Notes: a model not told the origin generated them from the sequence alone. A stretch of 64,000 bases of DNA from Bog-473 sp963782415 (GCA_963782415.1 CAWAJT010000002.1:1-64000), one strand, 5' to 3'. Shown: positions 37,588 to 46,820, counted from the first letter of the stretch. Made by a program: numbers and translations.

Positions 37588-39747
37588 ATGCCGAGCCGGC
37601 AGGGGTCGGTGGCCATTCTCGGCGGCGGCATGGGCGCGCTCACCACGGCCTTCGAGCTGAGCGAGGGGAACTGGCGGGACCGCTTCGAGCGCATCACCGT
37701 CTACCAGCGCGGCTGGCGGCTGGGCGGCAAGGGCGCCAGTAGCCGGGGGGCGCATGGTCGCATTGAGGAGCACGGGCTCCACGTCCTCCTCGGCTACTAC
37801 GACCGGACGTTCGACCTCATGCGTCGCTGCTACGACGCGCTCGACCGCGCCCGGACGGACCCGATCGCCCCCATCCGCGCCTGGGACGACGCGGTGGCGC
37901 CGTCGAACCTGGTTGGTGTCGTGGATGCGTACGACGGGACCTGGGAGCCGTGGGTGGCATCGTTCAGCCCGGTCGCCGGTCGCCCGGGTGCCGGCGGGGC
38001 CGACCGACAGCTGATCTCGGCGCGTCCGTCGCCTCTCGCCACAGCCGACCTCGTCGTGCGGTCCTTGCGCTTGCTGATCGACTTCTTCGCGTCGCTCCCC
38101 GTACCCGGTCCCAGTGGCGGCGGCACCGTCGCGTTCAGCACCTCGCCCGTGGCGCCCGACGCGCGTGAGGGCGCCGATCCGACGGCGTCGCTCGCCGCCG
38201 TGGTGCAAGGCGCCGCGCTGATCGGCCTCATCCTCCCGCTGAATTGGGTTCAGCGGGTGGTCGACCTGGCCGGCACGTGGACGGGATCTCGCGACCTGGC
38301 CGGCGCCTTGCCGTCTCTCGTGGCACCCGTCCGGCGAGGGCTCCGCTCGGCTCTGCGCGCGCAGCCCGCCGCGCGGCGCAGCTATGAACTGGTGGAGCTG
38401 GTGACAGCGAACCTGGTGGGCATCGCGGCCGATGGCCTCCTCACCGACCCTGATGGCTACGGCTCCATCAACCACCTCGACTATCGCGAGTGGCTCCTCG
38501 GGCACGGCATCGACCCTGACACCCTGGCCTCGCCGATCCTGCGGGGCATGTACGACCTCGTCTTCGGCTACGAAGACGGCGATCCGGCCCGCCCCCGCTT
38601 CAGCGCGGGACTCGGACTGGAACTGGCGACCAACATGCTCCTCGGGTACTCGGGCGCACTGTTCTGGAAGATGCAGGCGGGCATGGGCGAGGTGATCTTC
38701 GCCCCGCTCTACGAGGTGTTGCGTGACCGCGGCGTGGAGTTCCGTTTCTTCCATCGCGTCGATGCGCTCCACCTCTCCGACGACGGGCGGTCGATCGCGT
38801 CCATCGACCTCGGCGTCCAGGCCGACGTGGCTGACGGTCCCGAGGCCTACCAACCCCTTGTGCGGGTGAAAGGACTCCCGTGCTGGCCCGATGCCCCCCT
38901 GTCCGCCCAGCTGCGGTCGGCTGATCCTCTCCGGGGCGTCGACCTCGAGTCGTTCTGGTCGCCGCGGCGCGACGTCGGCCGCCGCACCCTGAAGGCCGGG
39001 GAGGACTTCGACACCGTCGTGTTCGGCATAGCACTGGGGATGGTGCCGCACGTCTGTGGCGAGCTGCTTGCGACATCGGCGGCCTGGCGCTCGATGGTCG
39101 ACAACGTGGGCACGGTCGCCACGCAGGCGTTCCAGCTCTGGTTGTCCGAGGACGACGCGACACTCGGGTGGTCGGGGCCGGCCGGCGTCACGGTCAGCGG
39201 GTTCGTCAAACCCTTCGACACCTGGGCCTCCATGCCACATCTCGTGCCCGCCGAAGACTGGACCGACGCAGCAGCACCGCGGACGATCGCCTACTTCTGC
39301 AGCGTCCTGGGCACGCCGGGCCCGACAGGCGCCGCGCCGGATGTCGGCGAAGCGCGACGCGACGTGCTCGAACGCGCGCGGACCTTCCTCGACGAGAACG
39401 TGGCGACGCTGTGGCCGGACGCCGTGGAGGAAGGTGCCTTTCTCTGGCGTCTGCTCTGCGACGGGACATCGGCGACGACCGCGACGACCGTCGGACCGGA
39501 ACGACTGGAGACGCAGTACTGGCGGGCCAACATCGACCCCTCCGACCGTTACGTGCAGTCGCTGCCCGGCTCCGATCAATATCGCCTGCAGCCGGGGAGG
39601 AGCGGGTTCGACAATCTGGTCCTCGCAGGCGATTGGACCGACAACGGTCTCAACGCCGGATGCGTGGAGGCTGCCACCCGATCGGGCCAGTTGGCGGCCG
39701 AGGCGGTGCGAGTGCTGGTGGGAACACAGCGAATGGGCGAGGCATGA
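37588..39747 (+). CDS. Large FAD/NAD(P)-binding oxidoreductase, carotenoid-desaturase/squalene-oxidase-like
   Basis: The 719-residue protein starts at ATG 37588, immediately after the upstream stop. An N-terminal Rossmann motif VAILGGGMGALTTAFELS and the second FAD motif RLGGKGASSRG are present. The C-terminal FAD motif NLVLAGDWTDNGLNAGCVE is characteristic of the phytoene-desaturase/amine-oxidase group. It is larger than usual desaturases (about 500 residues), with inserts around 130-250. With a polyprenyl diphosphate synthase two genes downstream, an isoprenoid or carotenoid-like substrate is inferred. Its stop overlaps the next start (ATGA). A Trp-rich substrate channel cannot be judged from sequence. 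Confidence 0.8.
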   Translation: MPSRQGSVAILGGGMGALTTAFELSEGNWRDRFERITVYQRGWRLGGKGASSRGAHGRIEEHGLHVLLGYYDRTFDLMRRCYDALDRARTDPIAPIRAWDDAVAPSNLVGVVDAYDGTWEPWVASFSPVAGRPGAGGADRQLISARPSPLATADLVVRSLRLLIDFFASLPVPGPSGGGTVAFSTSPVAPDAREGADPTASLAAVVQGAALIGLILPLNWVQRVVDLAGTWTGSRDLAGALPSLVAPVRRGLRSALRAQPAARRSYELVELVTANLVGIAADGLLTDPDGYGSINHLDYREWLLGHGIDPDTLASPILRGMYDLVFGYEDGDPARPRFSAGLGLELATNMLLGYSGALFWKMQAGMGEVIFAPLYEVLRDRGVEFRFFHRVDALHLSDDGRSIASIDLGVQADVADGPEAYQPLVRVKGLPCWPDAPLSAQLRSADPLRGVDLESFWSPRRDVGRRTLKAGEDFDTVVFGIALGMVPHVCGELLATSAAWRSMVDNVGTVATQAFQLWLSEDDATLGWSGPAGVTVSGFVKPFDTWASMPHLVPAEDWTDAAAPRTIAYFCSVLGTPGPTGAAPDVGEARRDVLERARTFLDENVATLWPDAVEEGAFLWRLLCDGTSATTATTVGPERLETQYWRANIDPSDRYVQSLPGSDQYRLQPGRSGFDNLVLAGDWTDNGLNAGCVEAATRSGQLAAEAVRVLVGTQRMGEA

Positions 39748-40523
39748 GCGAGACCAACGACGACGCATTCGCCACCGACGCCGCTGAGGCGGCACGCCTT
39801 GTGCGCGAGGTGCAGGACCTCGGCTTCGACGCGGCGCGGACCATCGTCGACCGCTTCGCCGCACTGTTTGCCCAGTTCGCGGCCGGTTCGGGCCCGTCCG
39901 CCGCACGTCCGACGGAGACCGGGCCAGCGGGGACCGGGCCGGCGGGGACGGGGGCGAGCGATGGACGTGACCCTTCGTGGTCGTTCGGACTCTGGGGATC
40001 CGACCGGTCGAGGCAGACGATGCAGGCGGACATGCAACGGGCGGCCGGCTCGTACCTGGCGATCCTGGCCCAAATGAACGAAGCCGGCTTGCGGCTCCTT
40101 GACGCCACCCGCTGGTGGCAACCGCCTCCTCCGCCTCCGTCGTCCGGTTCGACCGGGTCATCTGGGCCGCCCACGTCGGGTGAGCCAACGGTGCTGCGCC
40201 TCCCCGATGTCGCAGCGGGCGGACGCGTGAGCGCCCATCTCTGGCTGCACAACACGACGTCCTCGTCGGCGTCGGGTATCCGACCCTGGTGTCCGGGGCT
40301 CACGAGCCACAGCGGGGTGGCGCTGCCGTCCAGCGCAATCACGTGCACGCCGGCGCGCATCGAACTCCTCGACCCCGGCGCCAGCGTGGACATCCTCGTC
40401 ACCGCGGCCATCGGGGAGGGGGCTCCTGCGGGGACGTACCACGGGCTCGTCCTGGCCGACGGTCTGCCCGAGGTCGTCTTCCCCCTGCGCATCCGCGTGC
40501 ACACCGCCACGAGTAGTTCATGA
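39744..40523 (+). CDS. Helical plus Ig-like protein of unknown function
   Basis: The 259-residue protein has an amphipathic phasin-like N-terminus (ARLVREVQDLGFDAARTIVD), a Pro/Gly/Thr-rich linker, a second helix (MQRAAGSYLAILAQMNEAGL), a polyproline-serine hinge and a C-terminal Ig-like beta domain ending GAPAGTYHGLVLADG. The two-helix plus Ig-like layout parallels the C-terminal part of the protein at 33103. It overlaps the upstream oxidoreductase stop and the downstream prenyl synthase start by 4 bases each, so translation is coupled on both sides. I recognise no family. Scaffold or lipid-droplet-like surface binding is a hypothesis. Confidence 0.7.
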   Translation: MSETNDDAFATDAAEAARLVREVQDLGFDAARTIVDRFAALFAQFAAGSGPSAARPTETGPAGTGPAGTGASDGRDPSWSFGLWGSDRSRQTMQADMQRAAGSYLAILAQMNEAGLRLLDATRWWQPPPPPPSSGSTGSSGPPTSGEPTVLRLPDVAAGGRVSAHLWLHNTTSSSASGIRPWCPGLTSHSGVALPSSAITCTPARIELLDPGASVDILVTAAIGEGAPAGTYHGLVLADGLPEVVFPLRIRVHTATSSS

Positions 40524-41551
40524 CGACGACGTCGGAACCCACGAGCGGCCTGGCACGCTACGGCACGCTCGTGGCGGAGGATCTGCAGCGGCGCTTCGAT
40601 GACGCCGGCACCGAGCCGTATCTGGCCGCGCCCATGCGCGACTATCCCGACCGCGGCGGGAAGGTCCTGCGCCCCAGCCTGTGCCTGGCCAGCTGTGAGG
40701 CATTCGGGGGTCGACTCGACGACGCTCTCCCGTCGGCCGTGGCGATCGAGCTCCTCCACAACGCCTTCTTGGTCCATGACGACATTGAGGATGCCAGCCT
40801 GCTGCGCCGGGGCGAGCCGACCCTTCACCGGCGCTTCGGAACTCCGTTGGCGCTCAATGCGGGCGACGGCCTCGCCCTGCAGGCGATGGCCACGCTGCGC
40901 GAGAACATCGACCTTCTGGGACCGCGACTGGCGGATCGCATCATGGTGGAGTTCGACTTCATGAGCCAGCAGACGGTTGCGGGACAGGCCCTGGAGCTCG
41001 GGTGGTGCCGGGACAACCGGGTCGACCTCACGCCCGACGACTATCTCGACCTGATCATGAAGAAGACGTGCTGGTACACGACGGTGCTCCCGCTCCGTGT
41101 CGGTGCCCTCGTCGGCTCGCACGGCAGCGCGCCGCTCCACCCGATGATTGAGTTCGGCTTCCATCTCGGGGCGGCGTTCCAGATCCGCGACGACATGTTG
41201 AACCTTGTCGGCGACCCCGACATCTACGGGAAGGAGGCGCTCGGTGACCTCCTGGAGGGGAAGCGCACCCTGATGCTCATCCACCTCCTGGCCAGTGCGG
41301 ATCCGGCCGACCGCGTCTGGCTGGTCGCCTACCTGGGTCGGCCACTGTCCGAACGATCGCACGACGACGTCGCGCACGTGCGCGATCTCATGCAGGCCTA
41401 CGGGAGCATCGCATTCGCCAGCGAGTTCGCCACGGGCGTGGCGCGCTCCGCCCTGTCTTCCATGGATGCTGCCTTCGCCGGCCTCGACGACACGCCGGCA
41501 CTCCGCTTCATCGCCCAGTTGGTGCCATACATGATTGCGCGCGCATTCTGA
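40520..41551 (+). CDS. Polyprenyl (geranylgeranyl-type) diphosphate synthase
   Basis: The 343-residue protein is an all-helical trans-prenyl synthase. The first Asp-rich motif is FLVHDDIEDASLLRRG (DDxxD with the following RRG), preceded by GGKVLRPSLCL; the second is FQIRDDMLNLVGDPD, where Asn replaces the last Asp, as in several GGPP synthases. It condenses isopentenyl diphosphate with allylic diphosphates. Small residues before the first motif (HNAF) suggest a C15-C25 or longer product, but the chain length cannot be fixed. The start overlaps the preceding gene. It is probably the committed step of the operon's isoprenoid product. Confidence 0.92.
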   Translation: MTTTSEPTSGLARYGTLVAEDLQRRFDDAGTEPYLAAPMRDYPDRGGKVLRPSLCLASCEAFGGRLDDALPSAVAIELLHNAFLVHDDIEDASLLRRGEPTLHRRFGTPLALNAGDGLALQAMATLRENIDLLGPRLADRIMVEFDFMSQQTVAGQALELGWCRDNRVDLTPDDYLDLIMKKTCWYTTVLPLRVGALVGSHGSAPLHPMIEFGFHLGAAFQIRDDMLNLVGDPDIYGKEALGDLLEGKRTLMLIHLLASADPADRVWLVAYLGRPLSERSHDDVAHVRDLMQAYGSIAFASEFATGVARSALSSMDAAFAGLDDTPALRFIAQLVPYMIARAF

Positions 41552-41611
41552 ACAATCGGGTCCTGCGGCGGCATGGCACGTGCGGCGTCTCCTGGGACAA
41601 GATGCAGTTCG

Positions 41612-42454
41612 ATGAGACCGCCGAGCGGGACGACGAGGGGCACCGGCGCGGCAGCCGTCGAAGACGGACCCCCGCGCTTTTCCGGTCGGGTGGCCATCGT
41701 GACCGGTTCGACCGCAGATCCGAGTATCGGGCGCTCCTGCGCACTTCGTCTCGCCCGTGAAGGCGCATCGGTGGTCATCAACGGCCGCGACGCGAGCCGG
41801 GTTGCTGGTACCGAGGCGGCCTTGCGTGCCGAAGGCCTCGCGGTGGTCGGTGTCGTGGGCTCCATGGACAACGAGGCGGCGGTGGCGACCATCACCGACC
41901 GGGCCATCGACGCGTTCGGGCACATCGATCTCCTCGTGGCCACAGTCGGGGGCGCCCCCTACCCGCTCCCCTTCGACAGCATCAGCGAGGCTCAGCTGCT
42001 CGAGACGGTCCGACTCAATACGTGGCCGACCGTCGCACTCATCCGCGCCACGCTGAGCCGCGGTTTGGGCGACACCATGGAGGGAGCCGTGGTCAGCATC
42101 TCCAGCGGCTCGCCCAAGAAGACCACGTCGTCCATGGTGTCCTACGCCGCCGCCAAGGCCGCGCTGAACGCCATGACCCGCACCATGGCCGCCGACCTGG
42201 CCGGCAGGGGCGTCCGCGTCAACGCCGTGAGTCCCGGACTGGTGCGGACCACGGCGACCCGGCCGATGTGGAAGGCCGACGGCGGCATGGCAGCGGGCGC
42301 GAACCTTCCGCTCGGCCGGCTGACCGAGGCCGATGACATCGCTGGCGCAGTCTGCTTCCTCTTGTCGGGCGACGCCCGACAGATCACCGGGATCACGCTG
42401 GACGTCGATGGCGGGAACCACCTCTCGAGCGGCTGGACACCGATCACGTCGTAG
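41612..42454 (+). CDS. Short-chain dehydrogenase/reductase (SDR)
   Basis: From ATG 41612 (about 280 residues) the classical SDR elements are present: cofactor motif VAIVTGSTADPSIGRSCALR (a variant of TGxxxGxG), catalytic Ser in GAVVSISSGSPKK, YAAAKAALNAMTR with the YxxxK pair, and the C-terminal SPGLVRTTATRP and ITGITLDVDGG. It reduces or oxidises an alcohol or ketone with NAD(P). It ends the operon, 61 bases after the prenyl synthase, so it may act on an oxygenated isoprenoid; this is inferred from position. An alternative start is ATG 41573. Confidence 0.88.
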   Translation: MRPPSGTTRGTGAAAVEDGPPRFSGRVAIVTGSTADPSIGRSCALRLAREGASVVINGRDASRVAGTEAALRAEGLAVVGVVGSMDNEAAVATITDRAIDAFGHIDLLVATVGGAPYPLPFDSISEAQLLETVRLNTWPTVALIRATLSRGLGDTMEGAVVSISSGSPKKTTSSMVSYAAAKAALNAMTRTMAADLAGRGVRVNAVSPGLVRTTATRPMWKADGGMAAGANLPLGRLTEADDIAGAVCFLLSGDARQITGITLDVDGGNHLSSGWTPITS

Positions 42455-42473
42455 CCTCTGCCCGAAACCCCGG

Positions 42474-43421
42474 TCAGGCCAGCAGGCGCCTCAGTCCTGG
42501 TACAACCGAGGTCCCGATCTGAGTGATCTGTTCTCGCACCTCCGCGGGCGCCATGCCCGGCAGCTGCACGCGGAGGTTCAACGAGTCAGCCCCGACGGCG
42601 CGCACGGTGCCGGCCAGCTGCTCGGCCAGCGCTGCCGGATCGTCCGAAGCAATCGTCTGATCCGCGCCGAAGGCGCCGGTATCGACGGCGTAGCTTTCGT
42701 AGACCGCCCGCTGCTTCTCCACCAGTCGGGACTTCACGTGGCCGAGCCAGACTCGGCGGATGAGGACCCTCGCGCCCGTGCCACCGGCCTCCCCATAGGC
42801 GTCGGTCAGGCGAACCAGCCGGTCCGGTGCTGACATCCCTTCCATGAGGATGCCCGCGCCGCATCGGGCGGCCCGACGTGCTGCGGTCACCGACACGGCT
42901 GCGCTGAGCACGGGGACAGGCGACGCGCGGCAGGCGATCAGCGCGGGGTCGCCGTCGAGCGCGCCCAGCTCCTCGCCCCGCAACATGGCGACGAGCCGAG
43001 GGAGTTCGGCCTTGAACCGGTCCACGGAACGGGCCCGATCCACGTCGGCCGCCTCGAAGTCCAGGGGCAGGGCACCGGCGGCCACGCCCAGGCCGACGCG
43101 ACCCCGGTGGCGGGCCTGCAACCAGGCGACTTCCTCGGCCACCAGGGCGGTCGGGCGAAGGGGCAGGAGCAGAGGGCATGCGGCGGCCCACCCCTGTGCG
43201 TGCTCCTCAAGGACGAACGACGCCATCTGCAGCGGCTGTGCCATGTAGCCAGCGAATCCACCGTGGTGTTCGCTGGTCATGACCCCGTCGAATCCGCCAT
43301 TCAAAGCGAGGCCCGCCTGACGGGTGAGCTCGCGGACGATGGCATCGGACACCAACTCGTTGTGCGGGTAGAGCCGCAGCGACACCGAACCCGGCGCGAA
43401 AGGAGCCGAGGGTGTCGCCAC
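42474..43421 (-). CDS. LLM-class flavin-dependent oxidoreductase (luciferase-like)
   Basis: The 315-residue protein is a luciferase-like TIM barrel: NGGFDGVMTSEHHGGF near the N-terminus, LRPTALVAEEVAWLQARHRG, RVGLGVAAGALPLDFEAADV and a central VPVLSAAVSVTAARRAARCG. These F420- or FMN-dependent monooxygenases/dehydrogenases are common in actinobacteria. The cofactor and substrate are not clear; F420 is plausible in this lineage. It converges with the SDR-ended operon (19-base gap) and faces away from the glycosyltransferase upstream on the same strand. Confidence 0.85.
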   Translation of the reverse strand: MATPSAPFAPGSVSLRLYPHNELVSDAIVRELTRQAGLALNGGFDGVMTSEHHGGFAGYMAQPLQMASFVLEEHAQGWAAACPLLLPLRPTALVAEEVAWLQARHRGRVGLGVAAGALPLDFEAADVDRARSVDRFKAELPRLVAMLRGEELGALDGDPALIACRASPVPVLSAAVSVTAARRAARCGAGILMEGMSAPDRLVRLTDAYGEAGGTGARVLIRRVWLGHVKSRLVEKQRAVYESYAVDTGAFGADQTIASDDPAALAEQLAGTVRAVGADSLNLRVQLPGMAPAEVREQITQIGTSVVPGLRRLLA

Positions 43422-43474
43422 ACGAGGACCCTACGTCACACGTGCCCCAAGGCGACGAGCTGACGGCGACCGCG

Positions 43475-44719
43475 TCAATCGCTCGGCGTCGCCCGAACCG
43501 GACTCACCACGTTCTCGAGCTCGAGCACCACATCGATCGGCTGGTGCTCCCGCGCAAACGTCGCAGCCAGAAGTTGTGCGTTGGCGCGGTATTCGCCCTT
43601 GCCCAGCACCTCGCGGATGCCGTCGCGGAGGTCGGCCGTCGAAGCGCTCGGGAGGAGCACGATGCCGGCTCTGAGCCGGGCCACACACTCAGCAGTGGCG
43701 TCCTGGTCACGGCCCATCGGCACGCACACCATCGGCACACCGGCGGCCAGCGCCTTGGCGGTCGTGCCGTGGCCGCAGTGGGTGATCATCAACGATGCCT
43801 CTTTGAGCAACTCACAGTGGGGAACCGAACGCGCCACGACGACGTTCGCCGGTGCCACCAGCTCGTCGGGCTTGAGCACGCGACCGAGAGCGACCACCGC
43901 TCGCACCTTCATGGTGGACAGCGCATCGATCACCCTCTGCAGCAACGGACCCTGGTTCTGGAAGATGGAGCTGAAGCCCACGAGAACCAGGGGGTCCGTG
44001 TTGGAGGCGGGCCAGGGGGAGGACCATGGTTCCGTCCAGACCGGATCGTCGAGGATCGGACCGACGTAGCGGACGTTGTCCGGGACAAAGGGCGACGCGA
44101 CGTCGAGCGTCTCGCTGCTCAGGACCAGGATCCGATCCGCTGCGAGCAGCTGGTCGTAGAAGGTGGCGAGTGGCGCCAAGCCGCGCTCGGTTCGGGCGGC
44201 GTTGAGCGCGGGCAGGCCCTGCTTGACCACACGATTGACGATCCTCAATGACAGTGGATCCCCCGTCCCCGGGGTCGGGGCCATCCAGAGGTTCGGGACG
44301 AGGGCGGCGACCGGGAGGCCGACCTGTTCCGCCGCGATGAAGGCCCCGAAGAGCTGCGAGTCCGGCACGACTGCATCGGGATGGAACGTGGTGATGGCGT
44401 CGGCCGTGTCCGCCGCAAACGTCGTCGCTGGACCCGACTGCAAAAGGTCGCGGATCTTGCGCACGACGTCGAGCGGCTCTTCGGTCTCCCAGTCGTTCCT
44501 GGCGTCGTCGCAGGCGTCGATCTCCGTGTGCGCCGTCCCCCGCGTCCACGGCGAGAAGCTGCATCCGGCCGCCGTCGCCGCGCCGGCCAAGGTGGGGTCA
44601 CCGAGCACATGGACCAGATGACCCCGTTCGACGAGGCGCCTTCCCACTCCCAGCTGGGGCGGCGCGTTGCCGCCGCCGTCCCACATCGCCATGAGAAACC
44701 GACGCGTCCGTGTGCTCAT
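43475..44719 (-). CDS. MGT-family (GT1) glycosyltransferase
   Basis: The 414-residue protein has a GT-B fold with MGT-type features: an N-terminal GNAPPQLGVGRRLVERGH acceptor domain and the C-terminal sugar-nucleotide motif LMITHCGHGTTAKALAAGVP followed by VPMGRDQDATAECVARL. Relatives glycosylate small hydrophobic molecules such as macrolides, sterols or carotenoids. It lies close to the isoprenoid operon on the opposite strand, so glycosylation of its product is possible but unproven. A purine-rich GAGGCACCTC lies just before the ATG. Confidence 0.88.
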   Translation of the reverse strand: MSTRTRRFLMAMWDGGGNAPPQLGVGRRLVERGHLVHVLGDPTLAGAATAAGCSFSPWTRGTAHTEIDACDDARNDWETEEPLDVVRKIRDLLQSGPATTFAADTADAITTFHPDAVVPDSQLFGAFIAAEQVGLPVAALVPNLWMAPTPGTGDPLSLRIVNRVVKQGLPALNAARTERGLAPLATFYDQLLAADRILVLSSETLDVASPFVPDNVRYVGPILDDPVWTEPWSSPWPASNTDPLVLVGFSSIFQNQGPLLQRVIDALSTMKVRAVVALGRVLKPDELVAPANVVVARSVPHCELLKEASLMITHCGHGTTAKALAAGVPMVCVPMGRDQDATAECVARLRAGIVLLPSASTADLRDGIREVLGKGEYRANAQLLAATFAREHQPIDVVLELENVVSPVRATPSD

Positions 44720-44919
44720 GAGGTGCCTCTGTCAAGGGGTGGGCGCACCCGCTGCTCCGAACGAAGCGTCGGCGGCGGATCCGCCCGATCAGGTGTACGG
44801 AACGCCACGAGATCGGGATGATCCCTTCCTGACAGCACCCTGAGATATCGGCCGCCTTCCGGTGCCCCTTGAGGTGGCGGCCGTCCATGCAGCTCAGCCA
44901 GAGGCCCCGTCCGGATGGT

Positions 44920-45996
44920 TCAGCGGATCGTCCCCGCCCCGGGGATGAGAGGCAGGTCGAGCGCGGTGGCCCACCCGGGCGCCAGGTCGTTGACCGCCGG
45001 CACGGCGTTGAGGGCGCGCAGCCCCGTGGCCAGGCAGCCCGCGGCGGCGGCGTCGCGGCCGCTCCCGTCGGTGAAGCGGAAGGCGGTTTCTTGGGTGATC
45101 GACGGGGTGCCCTCGATCTCCACCCGGTAGACGTCGTCCTGCGTGCCGCGGGGCCAGTCCGGCGCCGCGTCGGTGCCCACCCGGTTGATGTGCTCCAGGC
45201 AGATGCGCGGCTCGCCCCTGTACATCCCGTTGACGGTGAAGTGGATGGCGGCGACCTCCCCCGGGTTGATCACACCTTTGGCGGTGGTGATGGGCACGTC
45301 GGTGACCCACTTGTCCCACGTGCTCGTGATTGCGTCGAGCTCGATACCGACGGCGTGCGCCATCATCGGCACCGTGCCACCCCACGACATGACGAGGATG
45401 TCGGTGTGCTCGAGCAACGGGGTGAACTCCGGCGAGCGGCCGATGCCCATTTCGTCTTCGTAGTCACCGGTGTAGTTGAGGTAGTCCAGGATCTCGAGCG
45501 CCTTGACGCACTTCACCTCCGCACACAGGCCCATGAGCGTCATGGGGAACAGGTCGTTGGCGAAACCCGGGTCGATACCGGTCGTGAAGCACGTGGCGCC
45601 GCCTTCGGCGCACGCCTCGGTGATGGGGTCGATCCACGACGGCGGGTTCTGCTTCATGTGCGGCCACACCCAGGGCGTCATCGCCGTCGAGCAGACGTCG
45701 ATCCCCGCCCGCAGGAAGGCACCCATGTCCCTGATGTTGGCGTCGGCCTGGCCCGCGGTCGGCCCGTAGTGCACCAGAGCGTCGGGGCGGAGGGCGACCA
45801 GCGCAGAAAGATCGTCGGTGGCGGTGAGCCCCGTCGGTGCGATACCGCAGATGTCGCCGACGTCACGGCCCACCTTGTCCTTGTCACTCACCCCGACCCC
45901 GACCAGCTCGAAGTTCGGGTGCCGCAGCACCTCGGGAATCACCATCTTCCCCACGAAACCCGTGCCCCAGACCACGACCTTCTTCTTCTCTGCCAT
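44920..45996 (-). CDS. Dihydrodipicolinate-reductase-like NAD(P)-dependent oxidoreductase
   Basis: The 358-residue protein has an N-terminal Rossmann motif VVVWGTGFVGKMVIPEVLRH (GxGxxG) and HYGPTAGQADANIRD. A catalytic-domain region GATCFTTGIDPGFANDLFP follows. This group (DapB N-terminal domain proteins, about 350 residues) is abundant in mycobacteria and Acidimicrobiia and differs from true DapB in length. Its substrate is not established; an amino-acid or hydroxyacid dehydrogenase role is inferred. It is cytoplasmic. The 200-base gap to the glycosyltransferase start holds no recognised element. Confidence 0.8.
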   Translation of the reverse strand: MAEKKKVVVWGTGFVGKMVIPEVLRHPNFELVGVGVSDKDKVGRDVGDICGIAPTGLTATDDLSALVALRPDALVHYGPTAGQADANIRDMGAFLRAGIDVCSTAMTPWVWPHMKQNPPSWIDPITEACAEGGATCFTTGIDPGFANDLFPMTLMGLCAEVKCVKALEILDYLNYTGDYEDEMGIGRSPEFTPLLEHTDILVMSWGGTVPMMAHAVGIELDAITSTWDKWVTDVPITTAKGVINPGEVAAIHFTVNGMYRGEPRICLEHINRVGTDAAPDWPRGTQDDVYRVEIEGTPSITQETAFRFTDGSGRDAAAAGCLATGLRALNAVPAVNDLAPGWATALDLPLIPGAGTIR

Positions 45997-46188
45997 GGGG
46001 GCATCATCGCACCCGCTGTATCAGCGGCACCCGAGATCGCATGCCTGGGGGTTCCCGCATTAGGACCCCGCCGGAATCGGGATTAGGGTGCTCTCTGTGC
46101 CTGGCCATGCTGAACAGGCATTTCACACCCCGGGCCGCTCCGATGGTCACGGGTTCACTGAGCGAGCCCCGGCCGATCACCCGGCTCG

Positions 46189-46776
46189 ATGGGGAGCACA
46201 ACGGTGACGACACCAAGTACCTACGAGGTTGCCAGCCATTCCGCCGTCGACGTCGGAGATGCGCGGGCCGCCTGGGTGGCCATCGCCAGGCCGACGCTGG
46301 AACGAACGGCCCGCACCTATCACGCCACCATCACCTACGCCGAGCTGGCCGAAGAAGTGCAGGCGGGTTCGGGCATCCGGACCCGGCGCCTGCTCCAGAA
46401 CTGGATCAAGGACGTGCTGGCGTCGGTGGCCACGACGTGCCATCAGAACGGTGAGCCGTTGCTCTCCGCGCTGTGCGTGCGCGCCGACGGATCAGTGGGG
46501 CCCGGCTACGCCAAGGCGGTGGTCGACATCTTCGGCGGCGACGCGCCGGCCGACCCCGACATGCACGCCGCCGAGGAGCGGCTGGCGTGTTACCGCCATT
46601 TCGGGGCGGAGCTCCCACCCGATGGCGGGACGGCTGCCCTCACGCCGCAGCTGGCGGCGGCCCGCAAACGGGTCGTGGTGAAGAAGCGGCCCTCTCCCTC
46701 TGAGACCTCGCGGCCGACCTGTCCGACCTGCCATCTCATGCTGCCTATCTCGGGCCAGTGCGACAACTGCTCGTAG
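46189..46776 (+). CDS. Small zinc-ribbon protein of unknown function
   Basis: The 195-residue protein has a helical N-terminal region (WVAIARPTLERTARTYHATI, YAELAEEVQAGSGIRTRRLL) that resembles a small DNA- or nucleotide-binding domain. A basic linker (AAARKRVVVKKRPSPSE) and a C-terminal zinc ribbon CPTCHLMLPISGQCDNC with four Cys follow. The family is not recognised. The N-terminal part recalls the helix-turn-helix of restriction-associated proteins, but this is weak. It stands alone between the divergent DapB-like gene and the convergent amidohydrolase. The start could be the in-frame GTG a few codons in. Confidence 0.65.
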   Translation: MGSTTVTTPSTYEVASHSAVDVGDARAAWVAIARPTLERTARTYHATITYAELAEEVQAGSGIRTRRLLQNWIKDVLASVATTCHQNGEPLLSALCVRADGSVGPGYAKAVVDIFGGDAPADPDMHAAEERLACYRHFGAELPPDGGTAALTPQLAAARKRVVVKKRPSPSETSRPTCPTCHLMLPISGQCDNCS

Positions 46777-46820
46777 TCGGTTGACGAGCGACTGGGGGTA
46801 CCGTCGGACAGACGTCGATC

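Noticed and set aside
33103..41551. A family 2 encapsulin nanocompartment with a prenyltransferase cargo
   Set aside because: Such systems pair shells with polyprenyl transferase cargo, but neither unknown protein shows a capsid-like sequence pattern; they look helical plus Ig-like.
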